Source: Taxillus chinensis
Taxonomy: Eukaryota > Streptophyta > Magnoliopsida > Santalales > Loranthaceae
NCBI GenBank assembly: GCA_023512835.1
Contig: CM042085.1
Coordinates: forward strand, 44,874,189 to 44,938,188
Length of the DNA: 64,000 nt
Reading direction: 5' to 3'
Shown: positions 57,236 to 64,000 of the stretch, piece by piece
How the letters are laid out: every line of letters starts with the position of its first letter
Position numbering within the stretch: the first letter of the stretch is position 1
Position numbers and translations under genes: made by a program
Notes under the pieces: model-generated
The model's input: the letters and a program-made list of their open reading frames with translations, nothing else
Database searches by the model: none
What the model was told of the DNA's origin: nothing

Positions 57236-57350
57236 CATTGACCCCGAAGCTCGAAGCCTCGAAGCCCCGAAGCCTCGAAGCCCCGAAGCTCGAAGCCCCG
57301 AAGTCCCGAAGCTCGAAGCCCCGAAGCCTCGAAGCCTCGAAGCCCCATTG
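57236..57350. repeat. CCCCGAAGCCTCGAAG tandem repeat in Tat-G
   Basis: About twelve short units of CGAAGCC, CCTCGAAG or CCCCGAAG type form an irregular array of 8-16 bp periods. It is very rich in TCGAAG words. Confidence 0.9.
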
Positions 57351-58797
57351 ACCTACTGATTTCTGACCTTCGACCCTTCGACCCTCGAAGCCTCACTGCC
57401 GACACTTCGACCCGCGACTTACGATGCCAACTTGCGACGCCGACCCGCCGCACCCGTACGCCTTCCATCATTGACCGAAGCTTCGACCTTGCCGACAGTT
57501 CAAACCTCTGACCCCTTTTTGCCTTCGCTGATTTTTTCTCACTAGCATCCTCGCCGGCTTATTTTTCTGCTGGCTTCACCAGACCCGTCTTCTGCCTGGC
57601 CATCGGACAAGGAATCATTTCTCAACAACCCTGTCGGTCACATGTGCTAAAATACAAACTCAAAAGGCAATCACAAGCTCCCCTTTTTCCGCATAGGCTG
57701 TCCACCCGACCAAGCATTGATCTCGCAAATAATAATGCACCCGACAAAACAATTAATGCTCGCAATTAATGACACCCCAACCAAAAATTCTGCCAGCCTT
57801 TAAATCCAGGCTCCTGTCCACGCGAGAGAGGGAGACACAGAGAGACCCCTTATCATTGAAAAGCTGCTACCAGTGTTACGTCCAAGCTTCTTCCCTACAA
57901 AAAAAAAACAGAGAGAGCCCAAAAAAAGGGGGGATCGTTGAAAAAAAGACTGACTCGTTGAAAACAGTTCTGGTGGATATTAAAAAAAAAAGAGAGAGAG
58001 AGATCATTGAAGAAGAAAGAAAGGAGAGAAACTCAAAAACCAGCCTCATCATCATCAGAAAACGCCCCAGCCTCATCATCAAAAAAACGCCCCAGCTTCC
58101 TCCTTGCAAACCCAGACAAAAGAAACACAGAATCCTAGAATCATCATCATAAGAGATCACTCGTCCACTCCTTGCCAACTCCAACTTCAGCCCTCTCTTT
58201 CTCTTACACCCACTTCAGCCCTCTCTTTCTCTTACACCCACTCCAGCCCTCCTATCTCCAAATACCAGTGAAGTCTCTTCATAAGTCCCACTGTCAGATC
58301 TATCGGTTCTAAGTCGAGCAAGTGACTATCAGCGCCGGTGGGAGCTCAAGCAGAAGATTGGCGTTGCAAAGCTTCAAAGTCAGTTCAACCCTTATCTTTT
58401 CACTACTTTTTCAGCTTATTTGTATCTATATTTGGTGTAATTGTTTTTTTTTTTGCTAGTTTTCGTTTTGGGCTTATCTATATTTGATGTAATTACTTTT
58501 CGCCTTTTTCATTGTATTTTTCCCTGTATTTCTTCCTATGTGTATGTTGTAATATGTAAAGTATAGTAAAAAAAAAACAAAAAAAGGAAGAAAGAAAGAA
58601 AAGAAAAAAAGGAGAGAGCAAAGGGAGAAGATGAAAAACAAGAAAAGAAAAAAAGAGTGATTTTTTTTTCTTTCGTGGATGTAACACTCACACACTCCAC
58701 ATCTATTTTGATATATATGTATTTCAATTGTTGATGAAACGCATAGATTTAGGTTCGAAGCTTTAAAACAAAAAACAAAAACAAAAAAACAACACAC
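57351..58797 (+). other. Tat-G LTR, middle section (no gene)
   Basis: It contains CTTCGACC-rich sequence, then a GA-rich leader-like part (57820-58060) with purine runs, short CCCTCTCTTTCTCTTACACC duplications (58190-58245), and long A/T tracts (58445-58455, 58566-58680). Open frames here are low-complexity artefacts. Confidence 0.5.
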
Positions 58798-58825
58798 ACA
58801 CACTACAACAAAAATAGTCAAAAAC

Positions 58826-59085
58826 GACGCTTTTAAAGTGTCGTTATAAGTATTTAACGATGCTTTTAAAAGTGTCGTCCATCGCCCTGTCGTTAAAAAA
58901 AATTTCAACAAAAGACGACGCTTTTAAAAGCGTCATTAAATGTATTTTTAATGACACTTTTAAAAGTGTCATTGTAAGTAAAGACAACGCTTTTAAAAGC
59001 GTCATTAAAAATACATTTAATGACGCTTTTAAAAGCGTCGTTAATATGTTAAATGACAATACTTTTAAAAGCATCGTTCTTTGTT
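58826..59085. repeat. Left subterminal palindrome cluster of CACTA-H
   Basis: Seven near-copies of CGCTTTTAAAAGCGTC or ACTTTTAAAAGTGTC, direct and inverted, spaced roughly 30-50 bp. Confidence 0.9.
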
Positions 59086-60850
59086 TTAAAAATTAAAAAA
59101 AATATGCATTCATTTTTTTTCAATTTGATTTTAATATAAGATGCTCCATGACAAATAACCAATTAAATCAACACCCTTAACAATAGTAACAGTTTACATA
59201 GGAACAATATCAAATTTAACAACCATAAGTCCAAAATTTGGCTCAGCCGGAAACTAACATTACCTTATTCAATTCAGATTATAATGTTTGAAATGTCTTA
59301 TGTTACATGCCTCAGCAATGATACGACATATATAGCACGGCATTACAAAATTTTTTATTGCAAATACAATTTAATGTCATTGGCCATGGCTCTTTATAAT
59401 GTCAAAGGTCTGACATGGCTGATAGCCTCGCCTCTCCAAAAGATCTACTGAAATGCAGTGACTTATTACAACATCCATCCAAGGATGATTTCGGTGACTT
59501 GCTATGGATGAGCAACTTCAAATGACTGGTCGAAACCCACATAATTGTACCTACTTTTCATGCAAAAAAATATATTAAAAATTATAGAGAAATAAACAAG
59601 CATTATTGCATATCACTTATAGTAACTACTAGGATGCCATTTAATTAAACAACTTTATCAAATAAATAAATTAACTTTAGTTGAGCATCCACCAACTTCC
59701 ATCAGATTAAATGCTCGTTGAGTGGAAAATGTCTGAATGTGTGTGTGTGTGTGTGTCTCTCTCTCTCTATATATATATCCTGGAATATATTCAAACTTTG
59801 CATGAAGGGTGATGGACTACCGTACGTATACGTTTCATGCCTGAATGTGTGTGTGTCTCCAGGGTTCAGGGGTTGTTCATTGGTATCCAGGTGTTACTCA
59901 TGAATTATCTCCTCTATTGGGGACTATAGTCAACCTTATGTGGAAACCTCTGATAATGTACATATACCAGCAGTTATTTAATTATCTGCTTTCTTAGATG
60001 GCCTCCTTTGGAGGGGTTGCATGAAGGACTAGTCATCATTTTGTTATTACATAATTATTGGTATCAAACTACATTTGATATATCGAGAGAAATAATTTCT
60101 CCGATATAGGAGTCCTTTACCTGATACCAATGGACCACATATCCCGATACCCGATACGCAAGTGTCATTATGGTATAGGCGTGTGTGTGTGTATATATAT
60201 ATAATGCAAAGAATATGAAAAAATAATAATGGTGATTAATGTGAAACATGATGCTGAGGTGGTGAAAGTTGTTCCAAATTGATAGCACAACATTAAAAGC
60301 ATTATATGTTCCAAATTGTTACATAGCATTAAAGCATTAATGTCTCCATATGGAATGCTTTGAATCTCACCCTCCCATGACGTGCGAATCTGATTTTCTG
60401 TGCGCACTTCTTTCAGCTATCAAGGAATTGATATAAATGCAAATCCCAGCACTGCCTATAAAATATTAATGTATCAGTTAGAGGACATGTTACCTTCCTC
60501 TTCAAGGCTCTATTGATTTCAACCAGGAACTGCTTTTGTAGCGAAAAGGAACATCTCATTGAGATCGAAACCATAACAGAAAGCATTAGATTTATAGGAA
60601 TGCACATACCTTGTTCTGGATAGCATCAAGGCCGGATGCTTGAAAGGGAGCATCGTAGTGTGGACTATCGTGTGCATAACATTCAACAAGGTGGAGGCGT
60701 TTAATAATAATTGATTTTGCGCAGAGAAGGAAGCATCACGAGAATCGGATAGACCATATAAAGGACTATGAACCAAACCCACAAAAGGAACAAGATCATG
60801 GTGGGAGTCAAAAGCGAAGGGGCATGATCATACATAGTATCAGTCATAGG
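59086..60850. other. CACTA-H interior, AT-rich part
   Basis: Non-coding. It has a TG run (59740-59756), CT and TA runs (59757-59777) and another TG/TA run (60181-60203). No transposase motif is found. Confidence 0.5.
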
Positions 60851-61375
60851 TAACACAGATGCGATGAGACGCAACATGTATATCGGTAGCACCAGGAGGA
60901 AACCAAAAACTCCTTACCGTCCAACAAACCAAGTAGATGCGCCGAGACATCCCCGTCGGAAACAGAGGAGGGGCCAGCCCTGCCTGGACGAGCCGAAGCC
61001 AAGGGCACCGATGGTGGATCCTGCGCCGTCACGGCCCCTTACACGGAATAGGGGGCATCCCCCGCTGTGCCACCTTCGCGGAGGAACCGAAGCGGCTAGC
61101 GTAGCCCGAACCGTCGTTCCACGGCCGCTGAAGTAGACCACGAGCGGGTAGAAGATCCCGTCGCCTGGCAGAAGGGGCGAGCTCTCAAGATCGCTGCAGA
61201 GAAGAGGGGGCCGTGTCCAAAACCAAGGCCGTCCATCGACGGAGGCGACCGATTCCAAACCGAGACTGTGCTTCGATGGAGGCCACCAATGAAGCCCTAA
61301 GCGAGATGGTGTCTTCTCGTCACGCCGCAGGAGGAAGCCAAACCTAATGCCCAAATTGACCTACGCGAGAAAAAG
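60851..61375. other. GC-rich island inside CACTA-H (possible captured sequence)
   Basis: This block is clearly more GC-rich than the surrounding element and has long open frames on both strands (61354-60914 minus, 146 codons; 60864-61136 plus). I recognise no domain in either. Its composition fits a captured host fragment, but it could be an old part of the transposon. Confidence 0.35.
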
Positions 61376-61669
61376 AAGACGCAAATAAAGATTTTTGCAA
61401 ACTCCCAATAAAACTTAAGCCAGAAATATCCAGATTAAGAATCAAAGAAGGTCGCAACAGCCAAAATCGATCTGCAAGAGATTGGAGAAGAAGTTCGCTT
61501 AGGAGTCGCTTGCAAAACCCGCGCGTGAGGTGCGTTCCCTCAATAAGTTGCTTTCTTGGGTGGATGAGAAAAGAAAGAGCGCAAAGTTAAAAGAATTTAT
61601 CAAAAAAAAAGGCGCTTAAGCAAAAAAAAAAGGCGCACAACTTAAAAATAAAGAGCGGTGGAATTGAAT

Positions 61670-61885
61670 TAAGGACGCTTTCAAAAAAGCATCGTTACTC
61701 GTAACTGTAACGACATGTTAGGTAAAGTGTCATTAAAAACCATCAATGTTAACGACGCTTTCTAGTAGTGTCGTTAAATTAAGTCTCTTGATGACAGTTT
61801 TAGAGAAAGCGTCGTCGTTTCTTTTATATAATGACACTTGTAGAAAGCGTCATTAAAAGCCTTAAAAAAAGCGTCGTCGTAGCTT
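61670..61885. repeat. Right subterminal repeat cluster of CACTA-H
   Basis: Copies of GACGCTTTC, AAAGCGTCGTCGT, AAAGTGTCATTAAA and AAAGCGTCATTAAA, mostly as short inverted pairs, run up to the right terminal repeat. Confidence 0.88.
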
Positions 61886-61903
61886 ATTTTTCTAGTAGTG
61901 ACA

Positions 61904-62669
61904 AAAAAAGGAATAACAAAATGTTTTCCACAAAAATGTTTTCCAAAACGTTTTCAACAAATAATTTTCAAAATGTTTTCACAAAAACATCTCCTAAAAA
62001 AAAACCAACAAAAAAAAAACAAAACGTTTTGCTATAAAATGTTTTCCAAATCTCTTTAACAATATGTTTTGAAAATGTTTTAATAAAATGTTTCCAAAAT
62101 GTCTTCCAACCAAAAACAAACCAAAAAAACAAAAAATAATAAAACAAACACAAAAAAAAAAAATGTATGTTCTAACCCAAACCAAAAAAATAAAAAAATA
62201 AAAAAAACTTTTTTTTAGGACTTCAATTTCCAAAAGTAAAACAAAAAAAAGGCCAAAACCAATCCCTAGGATCTCATTCTCCACTTCACATAAAAACCCA
62301 AATCTTTTAGGATTCCTTTTAGCAATTTAGGGTAAATCAATTTTAACCATAACTTTGACAAATAACTTAGTCAAATAAAAATCATAGACCTTTTAGGAAA
62401 TTTAAACCTGATCACAAAAAAGATAAATAAAAACCTCCTCCTCCTAAATTAGATACCGAAAGGGCGCTGTAGGGGTGCTAATCCTTCCCTACACGTAACC
62501 AACTCTCGAACCCATCTCTCGATAACGCAGACCACACACTTGAGACTACTCAAAGTAGAGGGTATCCAACTGTACCCCAAAAACGGTTGGTGGTGACTCT
62601 AAAATTTCTCACCATTGGTTTAGTTTGAGCTCACCCCAAAAGGGCCCGAGACGAAACCAGGTGATGACA
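61904..62669 (+). other. Tat-G LTR, right end
   Basis: The LTR continues after CACTA-H. It begins with an A-rich zone of repeated ATGTTTTCCAAAA words (61921-62100), then A runs, then the conserved end (GGTGGTGACTCTAAA near 62586 to GATGACA). Confidence 0.6.
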
Positions 62670-63616
62670 GCCTATTACCTCCGAACCGGCCTATGACACA
62701 CGGATTCCCTCCCCTTATGAGGCTAGGCCCGTCTCACCTGCTGCAGCCATCCCCGTCGTTGACCTTTCTGGTCAAAGTGGATCTGCTGCTCTAGATGCCT
62801 CCGATGCTCCGGACGCCGCTCTGGCCGCTACTCCCGATGCTCCCTCCACTCCCCGCTACCTCCTCTACCCAGTGCACTCCTCGCACCTATTCCTGGGGGG
62901 GGAGTCCTCTAAAGCCCCGGGTTAGCGCTTGGACGTGTCTCGTTTGGCACGGTTCACTTCGATGTTGTGCTCTCCACCCAGCTGGACCGATACGCCCAAG
63001 CCCAGAGCATCCAAATTTCTGCCATCGCCGCCAAGGTTGATGCTTTAGGTGCCCAACTCCTCTCCGCCTTGACCGACTCCTCAACTTCTATCGAGCAGAA
63101 GATAGATCTTGTGGCCATGTATGTCCATTCATTGTCTACCTCTTCTGCAGACCTGGCACACACGATGGATTGTCCTCCTACTGCTCCTCGGTGATCTTCC
63201 AAACCGGGGGGAGAAAGTGTCATCCGATCCTCCCCGCATCTTCCTCAACTCGTGCCGAGAAGCGGCCTGCAACTTCACCGCTTATGGGAGTTACTATTCC
63301 CAAACGTAGCCATTTTTTTCAGCCCAGCTCCTCAAGTGCAGCTCCTCCTTCCACTTCTCCATCCGTGCTTGACACCTTCCTCCCATCATACGCGGATTGT
63401 GATCCACTTGATGCAGATGGAAGTGTTTTTCTAGAAATGACTAAGTATTCCGCATCCACGCTAAGCGAAGATGTTTATCTAACTATACCCCTTCTCCCCT
63501 AAAGACATTCGGACTCGTGTTTCGGAGAAGGGCCTTTTCACCATGAAGACATTGAAAACTTTTCTCGAGTAGTTAAGATGGAGATTGAGGTTGTTTCCGT
63601 CCTTATACAAGGACGG
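62670..63616 (+). pseudogene. Sire-C third ORF, second part
   Basis: Resumes the Sire-C third ORF after Tat-G. Broken frames match Sire-B 25800-24877: VVDLS then SGSDA-type repeats (Ala/Pro/Asp-rich), ESSKAP, RFTSM, and FLPSYADCDPLDADGSVFLEM (63378-63440). The homology to Sire-B ends at GGACA (63612-63616), the point where Sire-B is cut by Sire-A. Confidence 0.68.
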
Positions 63617-64000
63617 ACACTTGTTTGATATCGTGCCTTCTTGGTCTGAAGGTTACCTTCCAGAAGTAGCCTTCATCCGAACCTTCATCGACGGAACTGC
63701 TGAGGACAGCAAACCTTGGAAGAATCTTTTAACTGTCCTCATTCCGTACCGGATTTTGATGCCGCACTTCATGCTGGTTGCTTCATGATTAACTCCAAGC
63801 GTTGATCCTGATTGATTCTCATCAAGTTGTGGATAACAACATTAGAAAAAATCAATGGGAACCTCTACGTCTTCGATCGACCAAAGCGATAAAGCAATCC
63901 GGACTCTATGAAGAAAAGGGCCCGACTCCCTTGGCCCCAAATGAAAAGCTAAAGGCGGTGGTCCGAATAAGAAACAAGTGCCACAACAGCCAGGATGGAG
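63617..64000 (+). other. Probable continuation of Sire-C after the third ORF, unrecognised
   Basis: No counterpart exists in the window because Sire-B is interrupted at the matching point. A frame runs to 63788 (FDIVPSWSEGYLPEVAFIRTFIDG), and a further stretch near 63908-64000 is open, but I recognise no domain. It could be more Sirevirus sequence or a different element. Confidence 0.4.

Larger units (their letters stand above)
58801..61900. mobile_element. CACTA-H: non-autonomous CACTA (En/Spm) DNA transposon
   Basis: The terminal inverted repeats are CACTACAACAAAAATA at 58801 and, on the other strand from 61900, CACTACTAGAAAAATA. The flanking 3-bp duplication ACA is at 58798-58800 and 61901-61903. 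Both subterminal zones (about 58826-59085 and 61670-61885) are packed with palindromic words based on GACGCTTTTAAAAGCGTC, the usual binding-site arrangement for CACTA transposases. No transposase frame is seen in the 3.1 kb, so it must move using another element's enzyme. Confidence 0.92.
56705..62669 (+). mobile_element. Tat-G: Tat/Ogre-like solo LTR (about 2.9 kb plus inserted CACTA element)
   Basis: The ends are TGTTGGACCCCATTTTGTCC and CCAGGTGATGACA, the terminus style of plant Tat/Ogre LTRs. Sire-C ORF sequence continues directly on both sides when compared with Sire-B. The presumed target duplication is degenerate (GCTGT and GCCTA). Without CACTA-H the length is about 2863 bp, and no internal genes are present. 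The strand is inferred from the termini; a TCTAAAATTT block near 62597 is near the end as in related LTRs. Family assignment is moderate. Confidence 0.7.
40400..64000 (+). mobile_element. Sire-C: Sirevirus-like copy, plus strand, 3' end beyond window
   Basis: Split 5' LTR (40400-41520 and 48111-48179, about 1.19 kb net), primer site, gag, protease, integrase, RT, RNase H, repeated polypurine tracts and a third ORF. LARD-F interrupts the LTR and Tat-G interrupts the third ORF. No 3' LTR appears before 64000. Every coding domain has stops or frameshifts. Confidence 0.85.

Noticed and set aside
57769..58152. Lys/Glu-rich plus-strand frame of 127 codons
   Set aside because: It is low-complexity purine sequence in the Tat-G LTR leader; the composition explains it.
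58474..58911. 145-codon minus-strand frame that looks hydrophobic like a membrane protein
   Set aside because: It reads through A/T runs (poly-Phe, poly-Lys) and crosses the CACTA-H left end, so it cannot be a real gene.

Overview
The window is an intergenic stretch of a flowering-plant (probably eudicot) genome made almost entirely of nested transposable elements. I recognise no host gene, rRNA or tRNA. The evidence is the families present: Tekay/Del-like Ty3 chromoviruses, Sirevirus-like and Tork/Angela-like Ty1/copia elements, an Athila/Tat-type non-autonomous LTR element and a CACTA DNA transposon. All coding regions are broken by stops, frameshifts or insertions. The species cannot be told from the sequence.

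Layout, left to right. (1) 1-17091: Chromo-1, a minus-strand chromovirus. Its 3' LTR is 1-1448 (left edge outside the window), its internal region is degenerate, and its 5' LTR is 15327-17091. A complete Copia-1 element (3158-12607, plus strand, 5-bp target duplication CAACG) sits inside it. (2) 17092-24876: Sire-A, minus strand, with 5' LTR 23615-24876, gag, pol and a spacer cut by Chromo-1. (3) 24877-33358: Sire-B, minus strand, an older copy of the same family. Sire-A appears inserted into its third ORF, and a chromovirus solo LTR (Chromo-2, 31432-33281, target duplication AAGTG) is inserted into its gag. (4) 33359-36263: Copia-D, 5' LTR and gag only. (5) 36264-about 40155: Chromo-3, plus strand, LTR, gag and protease, cut short. 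(6) 40156-40399: Sire-E, a small RT/RNase H fragment. (7) 40400-64000: Sire-C, plus strand. Its 5' LTR is split by LARD-F (41521-48105, target duplication GTTAC). Its third ORF is split by a Tat-like solo LTR (56705-62669), which itself carries a CACTA element (58801-61900, target duplication ACA).

The nesting gives relative insertion orders: Sire-B before Sire-A before Chromo-1 before Copia-1; Sire-B before Copia-D before Chromo-3; Sire-E before Sire-C before LARD-F and Tat-G; Tat-G before CACTA-H.

The most interesting signals are regulatory. First, a palindrome with arms ATCAAAAC and GTTTTGAT around GACGTA lies just upstream of the TATA box in the LTRs of four different elements, in one to four copies. 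Second, a stem-loop downstream of the TATA box is conserved in three chromovirus LTRs, with a compensatory base-pair change. Third, a Sirevirus LTR carries an exact 20-bp tandem array. Fourth, three Sirevirus copies share an in-frame UAA between gag and protease and several repeated polypurine tracts, and two share a third ORF that does not look like an envelope gene.
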